From contig MU858052.1 of assembly GCA_033297075.1 (NCBI GenBank), positions 496,001-560,000 of the forward strand: a DNA stretch of 64,000 nt. Reading direction: 5' to 3'. The notes under the pieces were generated by a model. It had not been told where the DNA came from. It worked only from the letters and a program-made list of their open reading frames with translations, and did not search any database. The DNA is from Rhypophila decipiens. Lineage: Eukaryota; Ascomycota; Sordariomycetes; Sordariales; Naviculisporaceae. The number at the start of each line of letters is the position of its first letter. Positions within the stretch are counted from its first letter, which is position 1. Below, in pieces: positions 1 through 10,877 of the stretch. The position numbers and the translations under genes are program-made.

Positions 1-1053
1 GATGCGGCTTTCGCGATGGGCAGTCAGAGCATGAGACCCAAATGCGGAGCGCAAGAGTTGGCGGCGGGAAGAAAGCGCTTTAGTATTGGCGTTGTTATCC
101 CTGTCGTTGAAGTCATCATCCCTTGAGGTATCGTTTGGAATCGCTGGAACGGGATTTGCCTCAAGATTGGTTGTCGATTGTCTTTGAATTCCCGAGGAAA
201 TGAATGAAGAAGAAGCAGGTAGGGCGGTCGACTGGCCATCTGAAGACCCCGCTGTCGGACTTTGAACAGGAAGTGGCACTGGTGTCGAAGCTACCAGACC
301 GGTCTGGTGATTCTGGGTACTGTGGGAAGGTGCGAACTGCGGGCCTGGTACATCTGGGTTTGCGCCGCTGCAAACAGGAACCGTTTCTTGCAGCTCAATG
401 CCATCCTCCGACCCGTTCCTTCCTCCTTCGCTGCTATCACCGCCCACAGGTCCCGCTTCTCCGCTCTCGGCTGATGGTCGGGCATCGTCCGTAGAACTCT
501 CATGGTCAACTTCCTGAAGGAGGGTCTCCAACAAAGGCGCCTCATCATCATCGCCAGATCGCTGCCCTTCAGGACCGTCAACCTGCCCTCTGACGAGCAG
601 CAACGCTCCTGCCATCCGTTGCATATACCGCAGCACGAGCGCCGCTTTCGCTCGCCAAGTACGTCGTCTTTTGAACTCATCCTTTCTCTTAACCGCTACC
701 TCCCAAACCGCAAGCCCCAGATACCAAGAGATGATGGATGCCTCAACGAACGAGGCGATAGGGTTGATCCGCCAGAAGAACCCCCCATGACCCCGGAAAT
801 ACAGACTTCCCGAGGGCTGGGTGAGAAGACATAGAATCAAGGTGATGAAGACGCCCACCAGGTTTGCGCGGGTGAACTCGTCGCAAGATTCGCATTTTTC
901 GGGGGCCGCAATCGAACCTGGTGGAGTGGGACTGCTGGGACTTGCTGCCGCAGACGCTGAAGATGTCACGGTTATAGTGACGCTGACGATGCTAGTGAGC
1001 AGACTATTACCACCGGGGCTAGCGGTGGTGGCTGCAGGCGCGATGTTGGCCAT
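1..1053 (-). CDS. Uncharacterised membrane protein, 3' end outside window
   Basis: An open frame of 351 codons runs on the minus strand from an ATG at 1053 to the window edge without a stop, so the C-terminus is missing. The first 40 residues are Ala/Ser/Thr/Pro-rich. A CESCDEFTR motif comes next, then two hydrophobic segments that look like transmembrane helices (about residues 65-82, with core LVGVFITLILCLL, and 95-120, with core FVEASIISWYLGLAVW). A basic stretch (VKRKDEFKRRR) follows, and then a long acidic Ser/Gly-rich, probably disordered tail. The codons were read one by one over the whole length and no stop occurs in this frame. The topology suggests a two-pass membrane protein with a cytosolic tail. 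I do not recognise the family. The alternative plus-strand frames here are short and lack domain character. Confidence 0.7.
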   Translation of the reverse strand, partial: MANIAPAATTASPGGNSLLTSIVSVTITVTSSASAAASPSSPTPPGSIAAPEKCESCDEFTRANLVGVFITLILCLLTQPSGSLYFRGHGGFFWRINPIASFVEASIISWYLGLAVWEVAVKRKDEFKRRRTWRAKAALVLRYMQRMAGALLLVRGQVDGPEGQRSGDDDEAPLLETLLQEVDHESSTDDARPSAESGEAGPVGGDSSEGGRNGSEDGIELQETVPVCSGANPDVPGPQFAPSHSTQNHQTGLVASTPVPLPVQSPTAGSSDGQSTALPASSSFISSGIQRQSTTNLEANPVPAIPNDTSRDDDFNDRDNNANTKALSSRRQLLRSAFGSHALTAHRESRI

Positions 1054-1866
1054 CCTCGTCCGGCAGAAATGTGATGAACTGATGTTATGAGAACATGAGA
1101 TGAAGTTGTTGAAAAGATTGCGGGGAGCTGAAGCAACCACTCACGTTCGCAGAGCCTTGCCCATATTCGAACTATTGATCAGCTCCGCCCGATTAGGAAA
1201 ATGGCTTGCATGAAGAGCACCCCGTGTTGTGGTCATATAAAGCCAACTAGTTTCGAGAAATGGGGTGTGAAATGATTTCCGCACGCCTTCGACAATCTCT
1301 TTAAACACATATAATTCATTCCTTAAATACATTTAAATGACTGAAAGTACGTATGAAAGAGAAGCTTATAAGGCCTAGTAAGTCAATTTCTAAGGCATAT
1401 AGCAATTCTTATTAAAGCCTGTATTGTATCATAAGAAGCCGTTGCTGTTGTTTTCACAGCCCATTTTTCGAACCAGATAAAAGCCTCCTCCATTCAGTTC
1501 GAGGGGAATACCATCCGCCCACGAATACCTTGCAAGATGTGCCACGATTCCATATGGACAAACTGGATTAGACGCACAAGCTATTCTACCACAACTCACA
1601 GGACTCCAAGGGTGGGTAGATGCTATCAAACATATTGATATACTAACTATCTAACAGTACACTAAAAGTGTCAGTACTACTGCTATTTGGTACACAGAAT
1701 CCAACCAACGATCCCGGAGAACAGCCGATAGCAGCAATCTCGGACGATCAACAGATACTTACGTACCCCAAACACTCAACACTTACACAGCAACATTGAG
1801 TGTGCCTAGGGAGTTTCCCTTAACCACCACCTTTAACCATATCTGGAAGCATCAGCCGCTTCATGT
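1054..1866. other. Intergenic, no gene seen
   Basis: AT-richer spacer between the 5' end of the left membrane protein gene and the 3' end of the next minus-strand gene. Only short frames without domain character occur. The first part should hold the promoter of the left gene; no clear TATA or CCAAT element was recognised. Confidence 0.5.
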
Positions 1867-3495
1867 TTACTCCCGGGAAATCGACATGCGCCCCAGACCC
1901 AGCGTGGCATCTTCTACATCAGCCCGTTCCCCGAAAAGACCATCCGCCGGCGTGACCCTGTCGGTCTTCAGCCCAAGCATAGCCAAGACTAGCAGGAGAG
2001 ATCCAGGTTCCATGTTGACATCGCCGACGTAGCCGAACCACCCGTCACTGCGGTACATCTTGGAAAACGCACACGCGACAGGGGGCATCTGGCGGTCGTA
2101 GTCGTCGTCGTCTTCGTCATCGTCATCGTCGTCGTTGGGGCCTTCGTGGTAGTTGTCGTGATTGTTGGGGCCGTTGCCGTAGTAGTAGTCGATGGGGTCG
2201 TCGTCGTCGGGGCCGTCGCCGTAGTAGCCGTTGCCGATGTAGGGGTCGACGTCGTCGTCGTCGTCATCATCACGATTATCCTCAGCCGGCGGCTTGACGC
2301 TGAGGTCCCGTAGCCCCTGTGTCATGATTTCCACCTCTTCATCTTGCTCGATATCCATTTTCTTGGTTTCCTCCTCTCTTTCCATCTTCACCTCCACTCC
2401 TTGCTGACCGCTTCCTAATTCAGGTGACTCTGGCTCTTCGGACTCTTCGTCCTCGACTGTCATGCGATCGATCTTCTCATCTTCCTCGTCCAAGTCCTCC
2501 AGCTTGGACTCCTCGTCTTCCTCGATTGGACAGATAGAATACACAATAGCCTCATCCTTCACATTATGCAAACTCGTGGCCTCCATGTTACACTTGAGAG
2601 GGAGATAACCAAGCCAAGCAAGGGCGGGATTCTTGTCGTCCGGCGCGTCATCAGCATCGTACATGTTGTCATCATCTCCGTTAGCGTTAGCATCATCAAA
2701 CAAAGCCGCCTGCTTATTCAAAGTCCAAACATCCCGATGATGGCCAGCAAACTTCTAGTTCAAACCGGCCATAGCAAAGAACGTATACACCCTGATGATC
2801 TCACGCGGCATAGGGTAAGGATACGAGGGCGCAAGCACAACGCGACACTTGCGCGCGTGGGCGAACCGGATGATACTTTCCCAAAGCTCCTTGATGTGTG
2901 GGTTGGCGTTAATATGATGGGGTATGAACCCGTCAATCAGCAGAATCCCCGTGATCGGTGGACCACACGAATGGGGATAGTAAGGGTTCAGAACCGAGTG
3001 ACGAGTGTACTTGCCCTCCTCATCGCGGGCACATCTGGCGGTGGAGTGAAGGATGTTGTTTACTGTCATTATGTCGAGGGCGTAGGTGGTGTAGGCTAGT
3101 CGGCGGATGGGATCGGTCAGCCGGTGGTGGTACGTGTCGTCCCAGGCGAGATCGTCTTCGTCATCGTCGAACACAACGGCGTCTTCGTCTTCGTCTTCAT
3201 CGGCATCATCTTCACCGTCGTCAGAGCTGTAGTATCTGGCCCCGAGTGCGATGATGAGAATGTGCTCATCCGGAAAGTATTGTTCGCTTGCTGGGACATC
3301 ATCGGTGTTGGCGGGCTCTGGGGTGCATGCCAATCCTCCAGCGCGGTCGCCGATGCCGCTTTCGGCCCTGTCTGTGACACGGGCGCGTTTCGTGAAGGTA
3401 TCGCTGGTCTCATTCTGCTCTTCGGTGTTGCTCCGCACTGATCTCGTTCTGGGAGGCGAGGACGATTCGTCTCTGTTCACTCGCTTGGCTCCCAT
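1867..3495 (-). pseudogene. Acidic protein of unknown function, interrupted by one in-frame TAG
   Basis: A minus-strand frame of 543 codons starts at ATG 3495 (MGAKRVNRDE) and ends at 1867. A single TAG at 2757-2755 (codon 247) splits it. Both sides are in the same frame, and the downstream part has no ATG near its beginning (it opens at a Leu-Asn-Lys run), so it cannot easily be a separate gene. The upstream half has a basic Ser/Arg-rich N-terminus, an Asp/Glu tract (about 130-155) and a folded-looking domain with LTDPIRRLAYTTYALDIM, GILLIDGFIPHHI and VYTFFAMAGLN just before the stop. The text continues with KFAGHHRDVW and NPALAWLGYLPL, followed by a long Asp/Glu-rich tail. A 36-nt GT-AG excision could remove the stop but is below usual fungal intron size and would delete conserved-looking residues. 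Options are a pseudogene, a recent nonsense allele, readthrough or a sequencing error. The family is not recognised. Confidence 0.6.
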
Positions 3496-6326
3496 TTTGC
3501 TTATTCTGGCAATTGTTCCGCTCTTCTTGTCAAGATGTTGCAGTGCAGAAAGTAGCACAGGACACAGAGCAAGGGAGTGGTTGCGCAAGAGCTTGCAAAG
3601 ATTCACAAAAGATGGCTTGGCGGCTTTAGCCTTTGACTGCACGACTCTGGGAGATTTTGGCAAAAGATCCTGTGCAAACGCGGGTCGAGAAATATTGACG
3701 GTTGGGCAAACGCCTATTAGCGCGTCCTGAACCTCACGCCGTCCACCCTCCATGCTTCGCCGACTCAAAGATGAAGGGATGAAAGGCACCCAAGGTCATC
3801 GGTCGCTGAGGCGACGATGGATGAATTGTGATTTCGAGTTGTGCACTGCGCAAAACAATATCATTATAATTCGATTATGCAGATGCATTATCCCGCCAGG
3901 TTTGTACCTTGAAACTCAGAAGATAGGCGACGAAATCATCCAGATTGTCGTCGCCAATTGATCGAAAGCGGTGGTGAGAAGCCCAAAGAAACATGCTGCG
4001 AGTCCCCATTTTCTTATTGAACCCCCAAACGCGTGTGTTTCAATCTTCAATCCAAACCAGCAAACTCGTGACCACTTGATCTCGGAGTTAGAAGGGTTCG
4101 AGAGCAAGCTAGCCGTCACCTTCAGAAGGCCGGTCGCTGTAAAATAAATGCCACATGAAATTGCCATCTTGAGCTTTCAAGTGCCATCACATTTGGCTGC
4201 TAAGCACTGGTGAAACTTGGCAAGTCATGAAAAACCGGCGAAAAACCATGCATTGGAGGAAGGATCTTTGCATGAGCTGACCATTTGCCCTCAAAATGAC
4301 AGTCGATAGGAGTCGGTGACGAGTCAACTGGCTTGCTGGCGACAGTAGTTTGACAGTGTGTGTGATCGATAGCCATTTGACAGTGCATAGCGTAAAAAGC
4401 GCGATTCCCTATCACAAGCTTATTTCTTTTGCTTCTGAATTACCGCTTGGCATACCCGAAGTTCTGATGGTTCGAGAAACGACAATCACGCAGAGAAATG
4501 ACCTGCTTTTTGACGCTGGAAAATGAAATTGCGCCGTGTTGCGCCGCGGGATAAAGCAAACAAAAGGGGGAAGCAGAAGGACGGGGATGGTGCAATACCC
4601 CGAAATGGCCGACGCCCGACTCCGAAACAATCGGCCAGGGACCACAAAAGCGGAATGCTGCAAGGAAAATCCCGCAAGATGGGGATTCGCGTGCGGCGTC
4701 GAGCAAATTGGTGAATATCCCATGGCCAATTGGCCAAATGGCCATTTCTTGTCTGCTCGGTTTCGTCACCATGACCCCGTTCCTAGCTGCTACAGTGTCG
4801 TATTTTCAGGGTCCTGATCCACTGTCGGTGAGGGGTCCCAACGACTCCCAGGGACAAAATGCCCAGTTTCCAGTTGGAGTCTTGTTGAGTCTGGCCTCCT
4901 TTCTGCGGATTCTCTGCAGCCAAACCCTGCTGGAAGAGTGGAGCGATGACATGCTGTGGACCTGGAATATCGAGCCGAGGGGTTGGTTGGGTGGCAGGTT
5001 CGCGATTGTCCCCAGATTTCCCCAACGTCTGGGGCCACACCCAAAGGCAGGATCAGCTCGTGTCCTGTTCTGACCTGGCCTCGGTTCTGGAGTTCTGGGC
5101 AGTGTTTCGTATCTCGTTGCCCGTTTTTGCACCTTGTTTTTTTCTGATCCCATTCTCATGCTCTCGTGCTCAGCCCAGTTTTTTCCTGGCGCGGAAATGC
5201 GGAAGCACGAGGTAATGTAGTAAGACAAGGGCACAAAATCAGCAGCACTGCAAATCAGCAGCAGACTGCAAAACACCACCCACTTTTAGCAAGAAATCCA
5301 CACAATTTGATCAAGATGTGCTGCGCCTCCTCAAGACGAAAGACCACGCGTAGGTGGCGCCGCGTAGGTACCTTCCTCATGGGATTTGGGACCGTGTCCA
5401 CCACCAAGCCCGGCCTAGGCTCTTTTTACCCCCGAACAACGGAAAGGAACCCGTCGCTTGTTCGCTTGGCGGTGGAAGGAGACACCGATAATGCCTGAAA
5501 TCAAGGCACAACCAAGATTGGCAATTTCCCCATTTCAACAAAAATTGCTCTCATTTGCACCAAGTTGAGCGCAAGACATGTAACATTGGAAGTTACACCC
5601 GCCCCAGAGTTGCGGGAAACTGCCCAGAAACCATGCCATCATTGCCCGTCATTATCAGATCTCGTTGGCTTGTGTGCGCCTCCAAGGGGTCTTCCTCACG
5701 CCCTGGTTCATCAGTCCCCACTAGCCCGTATCTCGTCTCATATTGGCTTCTGACATTTCGGAGCTAGTGGGAAAAAACAGAATAGGGGTCTCGGTTCTTA
5801 CCCGCAATAAGTGGGATGGTGGTGCTACCAAGCAGGCGAAGTCGAACCAAACCGGCGGGGTGATGTTGTGAGGAAAGAGGGTACATTTCGGTTGTAGCCC
5901 GCCCTCCTGGCTCCTTGGTTTTCTTTTCCGTTTCTTGTGATTGCTCCTTCCTTCTCTCCGTCTCTTGCCAACAAAGTGTGTTGGTGCATCCAAGTCTTTG
6001 CACCTCGTCCCTCGTTTGCTCTTCCTGTTCCAGCTTTGGGCCTCTCTGTTCTGTTTCCCTTCGGTCTCTTTTCATCCCGACCCGAACGCCGCTCCTTGCT
6101 AGGCCCGTTCCGTTGCTCACAAATTAAAGTTGCCGCTGGACCCCGTCACGGAAAGTGAGACTTGTTTAGAGCGCCATCTCACTCTTCATCTTGTCATTCC
6201 CTTCCACTCTCTTCCCTTTCATTCACTTCGCTCGACTAGCGTTTTCACCATCGCTCCTGTTCTGTCAGACTTCAACAGCAACACGTGCCGACAAGTCGGC
6301 CACGAAACCAACCAAAAAAAGACAAG
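3496..6326. other. Long intergenic region and probable desaturase 5' leader
   Basis: About 2.8 kb without a convincing gene; overlapping short frames occur on both strands but none has a recognisable motif. A palindrome-rich patch (4722-4745) repeats TGGCCA, with a 14-bp perfect palindrome at 4723-4736. The last 200 bases are rich in C and T, as is common in fungal promoters and 5' leaders, and lead into the desaturase start codon. Confidence 0.5.
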
Positions 6327-8249
6327 ATGGATCGCGACAGGATCCTGACACCACGCATGGTGGAGGGAATGATTGCCGAGGGACATGTAATCGTCATGTA
6401 CGACGGCATGGTGTTGCGACTAGATTCGTGGCTTGAAAAACATCCTGGTGGCCGTCTTGCGATTCTGCACATGGTGGGAAAAGACGCGACTGACGAGATC
6501 AAGGCGTAAGTGAAGTCGATCGAGTGGAATGGAGGACCGATGTTGTGTATTTAAGCTTATGCAACCCCCCCGGTTTCTTCGTCCATTAATAATCCGGAGT
6601 AATTATACTGACAGTGTGCCAGTTATCACTCAGCAACAACCCTGCGCCTGTTCAAGGCATTCCGGATCGGCCGGCAACCTGCGGGGCGCTGGCACAACAC
6701 CACACCACCAATAAGGGGCGGCGTGTACCGTAAGCTGGAAGCTGCCCCCTCTCCTTCACTCTCAGCTACCGTCACCGATCCTGAAGACGAGATCGTCGAC
6801 GACGCCAGCACCAGCTCGGGAAGCTATCTCTTTGATGAACCCACTCGTGTTGCCTCATCCGTGACTTCGGTCTCGGACTGCAGCAGCGATGTTGTCTCCG
6901 GCGACGACAAGGCCGGTTCTGGCGCCAGGATCCCGACCACGGAAATGAGAAAGCGGACTGCCTTCGTTAGTGGCAGTGGTGCCGATGAAGCTTCTACCGA
7001 CGAGGTGCTGCACAAAAGCGTATCTCAGTCCGCGCCGCCACCAAATATGTCTCACATGACCAAGGCCGAGTACACCGACTATTTGATGCAGCAGAGCATC
7101 GAGAAGGACCTCAAGATATACCCATCCGTCGACCCCATCGTCCAGGAGGAGATCTCGCGCAAATATCGTATTCTTCACCAAAAGGTTCAGGATGGAGGTT
7201 TCTACCAGTGCCCTTATGTGGAATATGCCAAGGAGATGACGCGATACTCGACCTTGTTCGCCTGCTTCTTCATCTTCCTGCGATATGAGTGGTACATGAC
7301 CTCTGCAGTGTTCTTGGGTCTGTTTTGGCACCAAATCATGTTTACGGCACACGACGCGGGCCATCGCGCCATCACGGGCAAGTTTGTGCCCGACACTTTG
7401 ATCGGGCTCTTTATTGCCGACTTCTGCTGTGGTCTCTCTCTGGGTTGGTGGAAGAGCAGCCACAACGTCCATCATTTGATTACCAACGACCCGGCGAGCG
7501 ACCCGGATATTCAGAACGTGCCGCTTTTTGCGACATCGGCCGAGTACTTCAAGTCGGTTGTCTCCAACTACTATGACAACTTCGTCTTCTATTGGGACGC
7601 CGTCGCCGATGTCATGGTCCCCTACCAAGCATACACATACTACCCGATCATGGGACTCGCTCGCTTCAATCTCTATATCCTGTCGTGGTGCCATGTCCTC
7701 TCCACCAGGGCATCTTCGCTGGGCGGCAGCAAAGCGTGGTGGATTCGCCCAACCGAGGTCGCATTCATGGCTTGCTACTGGTTCATCTTTGGCTACTGCC
7801 TTGTTCTGCGCACTCTCCCGACATGGCCAATCCGGGTAGCGTTCGTCGTTCTGTCACACTTTATCACCATGCCTCTGCACGTCCAGATCACCCTCTCCCA
7901 CTGGGGAATGTCGACGGCGAACCTGGGAGAGTCGGAATCGTTTCCCCAGCGTCAATTGCGCACCACCATGGACGTCGACTGCCCCAAGTGGCTGGACTTC
8001 ATCCACGGCGGACTGCAGTTCCAGGCTGTGCACCATCTCTTTCCCTGCGTGCCCAGACATAATCTGCGCAAGGTGCAGTCGCTGGTCAAGGAGTTCTGCG
8101 AAGAGACTGAGATCCCGTATTCACTCTTTAGCTTTTATGATGGCAACAAGGTGGTACTCAGCAAGCTAGACGAGGTTGCTCATCAAGCCAAGATCTTGCT
8201 TACCTGTCAAAAGCACATGGCTGAGACGGGTGAGAGTGGGCTGCATTGA
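6327..8249 (+). CDS. Delta8-sphingolipid desaturase (cytochrome b5 fusion)
   Basis: Two exons, 6327-6505 and 6623-8249, give 601 aa; the 117-nt intron has GTAAGT and CAG ends and keeps frame. The N-terminal cytochrome b5 domain shows the haem motif HPGG (39-42) and the second haem histidine in YHSA (H62). A Ser/Asp-rich linker follows. The membrane desaturase domain carries three histidine boxes: HDAGH (303-307), HNVHH (340-344) and QAVHH (527-531). The Gln in the third box is typical of front-end desaturases with fused b5. In fungi this architecture belongs to Delta8-sphingoid long-chain base desaturases, which act in the ER on ceramides destined for glucosylceramide. Delta5/Delta6 fatty acid desaturases have the same layout, so substrate assignment is an inference. 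The long linker between the b5 and desaturase domains is notable. Confidence 0.88.
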
Positions 8250-9337
8250 TTTCTTTTCCGGTAGTAAGCATTTTCAGGTTGTTGAGCGAGCGCAATAGAG
8301 CTTGGATCCAGTCACGGTTTCAGCTTTGCATTTCTTTCTTCGTTTTCATCTCTTTCCTGTTGACATATTCCTTTATAATAGATGGGTGATGACTTCACCG
8401 TTACTTTCGATGGTAGACTTGATGTACATATCAAACACGACATACAATATACATTCAGGCACGAGCTCTTTGTGGTGTCAGTTCCATCACTTTACGGGTC
8501 TTTGTAAGCTCGGGTTTTGACCAGGTGAATATGCAGCTTCTAGAACCAGCATTCCGTGTTCAGGGGCACAAAGTGGAATAGGTAATCAATAAAGGGAAAA
8601 GTCTTTGGGAAAGGGTGTGCCGAGGTGGTAATACGTCACCGGCTCACCCGTCCCATTACTCAGCAAATGACCCTACAACGAATTGTTGGCCGAGTAGTAA
8701 TCGGTGAAATCTACGTGCCGAGATTGTCCAGTCGGAGTGTTCCCGGATATACCAGTCAATACGTAGAGAGATTCTAGAAAGCCGACCAAAGACCGATAAC
8801 TCCCGATTGTTCTCAGGATCACCAGATTTGTAACAACGGCTTGGCACGATTCGCGAATCGCGATCGCCCTAGCACACGGAGACCAAGCCGATCAAAGTCC
8901 TCCTGGGTGAAAAGTAGACCCGCAAACTTTTCATGCAATGGACCTGCAAGACCCCCACTGCATCTTTTCTATGTTGTCAGCATTCCGAAATACCGTTTCC
9001 AAACCCGGCTTAGGAATCATATTGGGAAACATGCTGCATGAACCAAAATAGCATTGTTGCTCTTGTGTTTTGGAACCACAACTGGGATTAATAATACTGA
9101 TCCCAGTCGTATCTGCCAGAGCTTGGCAACCGAGTCATTCAAGATGTTGGGAATATATAAACACTTCCATGCCATCCCCTGAGATTTTGCCAGTTTGACA
9201 TCATCACTTTATTCCTATTTCACCTTTCCGGCCAAATACCCAGCAAAACCACCACACATCAAACAAACTAGAACATAGTAACAATCTCAGGCCCAAATAT
9301 CATCAAAAAAAAGGCTCACAATAAAACAACCGCAAAA
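8250..9337. other. Intergenic; promoter of the old yellow enzyme
   Basis: No gene seen. It contains a 14-bp palindrome, CGATTCGCGAATCG (8847-8860), followed directly by a GCGATCGC palindrome, and near its right end a TATA box and an A/C-rich leader before the next start codon. Confidence 0.5.
9155..9162 (+). promoter_or_regulatory. TATA box of the old yellow enzyme gene
   Basis: TATATAAA lies about 176 bp upstream of the ATG at 9338 and is followed by a C/A-rich leader, a common arrangement for inducible fungal genes. It was assigned from sequence and position only. Confidence 0.5.
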
Positions 9338-10528
9338 ATGTCATCCACTACAACAAAACCGATATCCTCCTCCACACTCTTCACCCCACTCTCATTCGGG
9401 AAGGACCTCACCCTCTCCTCCCGAATCGCCATGCCGCCTCTGACGCGGTTCCGCGCAAACGCAGCCCACATCCCCACCCCAAAGATGATAGAATACTACT
9501 CGCAGCGCGCCAACGTCCCGGGCTCGCTGCTCATAACCGAGGGAACATTCATCTCGCCCTCGGCAGGCGGATTCCCCCACATACCCGGTATCTGGTCCGA
9601 CGAACAAATCGCTGCCTGGAAACCCGTCGTCGACGCGGTCCACGCCAAGGGAAGCTTCATCTACATGCAGCTCTGGGCTCTGGGGCGGGCGGCGAATAAA
9701 TCTGTTGCAGACGAAGAAGGGTTCACGATCATGGGGGCTAGTCCTATTTTGCAGACTCGGGATGGGGAGGATTGTGTTGTGCCCAAGGAAATGAGCCACG
9801 AGGAGATTAGCCAAAAGGTACAGGAGTTTGCTGCTGCTGCGAGGAATGCTGTTCTCAAGGCGGGCTTTGATGGCGTCGAGATTCATGGCGCGAATGGGTA
9901 CCTGGTTGATCAGTTTATTCAGGATGTTACGAATACGAGGGGGGATGAGTATGGTGGGAGTGTGGAGAACCGGGGGCGATTTGCGCTCGAGGTTGTCAAG
10001 GCGGTTGCTGATGCTGTTGGGCCGGAGAGGGTGGGCCTTCGGCTCAGTCCGTGGACTACGTACCAGGGCATGAAGATGGATAGCGTGGAGAAGATTGAGG
10101 AGCAGTTTGGGTATGTGATTAGGGAGGTGCAGAAGTTGGGGACGGGTTATGTGCATCTGGTTAGGGCTGCTATCTCGGGGAATACAGAGATTCCTGGGGA
10201 GCACCATGGAGAGGAGGAGACGTTGGATTTTGCGGTCCAGGCGTGGGGGAAGGAGAGGCCGCTGATCATTGCTGGTGGGCTGACGCCTGAGACGGCGAGA
10301 CAGCTGGTCGAGGAGGAGTACCCGGGGTATCCGGTTGTTGTGGCGTTTGGGCGGCATTATGTGTCTACGCCGGATCTGGTGTTTAGGGTCAAGGAGGGTA
10401 TCCCGCTTAACCCGTATGACCGGAGCACGTTTTACACGTTCGAGTCCGAGGTGGGATATTTGGACCAGAAGTTCAGCAAGGAGTTTGAGGCGGTCTATGG
10501 GCCCGAGGGGAAGGGTGGGTTGAACTGA
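9338..10528 (+). CDS. NADH:flavin oxidoreductase, old yellow enzyme family
   Basis: A single exon encodes 396 aa, the usual length of classical old yellow enzymes. This is an FMN-dependent TIM-barrel ene-reductase that reduces activated alkenes (enones, nitro compounds) with NAD(P)H. Visible motifs are the N-terminal FMN segment with SSRIAMPPLTRFRA (27-40), LLITEGTFISP (64-74), and the active-site signature HGANGYLVDQF with H183, N186 and Y188, matching the substrate-binding His/Asn pair and proton-donor Tyr of yeast OYE1. TRGDEYGGSVENR (200-212) follows and is the family fingerprint. No signal peptide or membrane segment is seen. It probably acts in the cytosol in stress or xenobiotic response. 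Some relatives work in ergot alkaloid pathways, but no such cluster is present here. Confidence 0.93.
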   Translation: MSSTTTKPISSSTLFTPLSFGKDLTLSSRIAMPPLTRFRANAAHIPTPKMIEYYSQRANVPGSLLITEGTFISPSAGGFPHIPGIWSDEQIAAWKPVVDAVHAKGSFIYMQLWALGRAANKSVADEEGFTIMGASPILQTRDGEDCVVPKEMSHEEISQKVQEFAAAARNAVLKAGFDGVEIHGANGYLVDQFIQDVTNTRGDEYGGSVENRGRFALEVVKAVADAVGPERVGLRLSPWTTYQGMKMDSVEKIEEQFGYVIREVQKLGTGYVHLVRAAISGNTEIPGEHHGEEETLDFAVQAWGKERPLIIAGGLTPETARQLVEEEYPGYPVVVAFGRHYVSTPDLVFRVKEGIPLNPYDRSTFYTFESEVGYLDQKFSKEFEAVYGPEGKGGLN

Positions 10529-10877
10529 TTAGATGGAGGTTTTTGAGAGCGGCATTTTTTGGGGTTGGAAATTTAGAATAGAGATAGGTACCCCGAATTC
10601 AGTTCGCTGGATAAGCTAATGCAAAGCAACAAACTTTAAAAGGCGGGCATTTTGCGTTGATTTTCGGTCAGGAGGGTTATCACATTCTGATTCACGCCTT
10701 GATGTAATGGCGTAGTCCACTAGTTCTAGTCCCCCACATCTCGGTACACATTCAACGGTAAGGTAAACTCTAAGGTATCTCGGGCCAGGTCTTTTGAATC
10801 CAGTGAATTCATTTAAAGCCCCTTGCTCAGGATCGAACATTTCCCGATCTGGTTCTGCCTGACGAGTAAGACAATAT
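10529..10877. other. Short intergenic region
   Basis: No gene or strong signal seen between the old yellow enzyme stop and the next start codon. Confidence 0.5.

Noticed and set aside
6855..7694. 279-codon frame antisense to the desaturase
   Set aside because: Fully inside the desaturase gene with no motif; shadow frame.
9392..10357. 321-codon frame antisense to the old yellow enzyme
   Set aside because: It is a mirror of a GC-biased, highly confident coding region; its Arg/Pro/Leu-rich composition is typical of antisense shadows.
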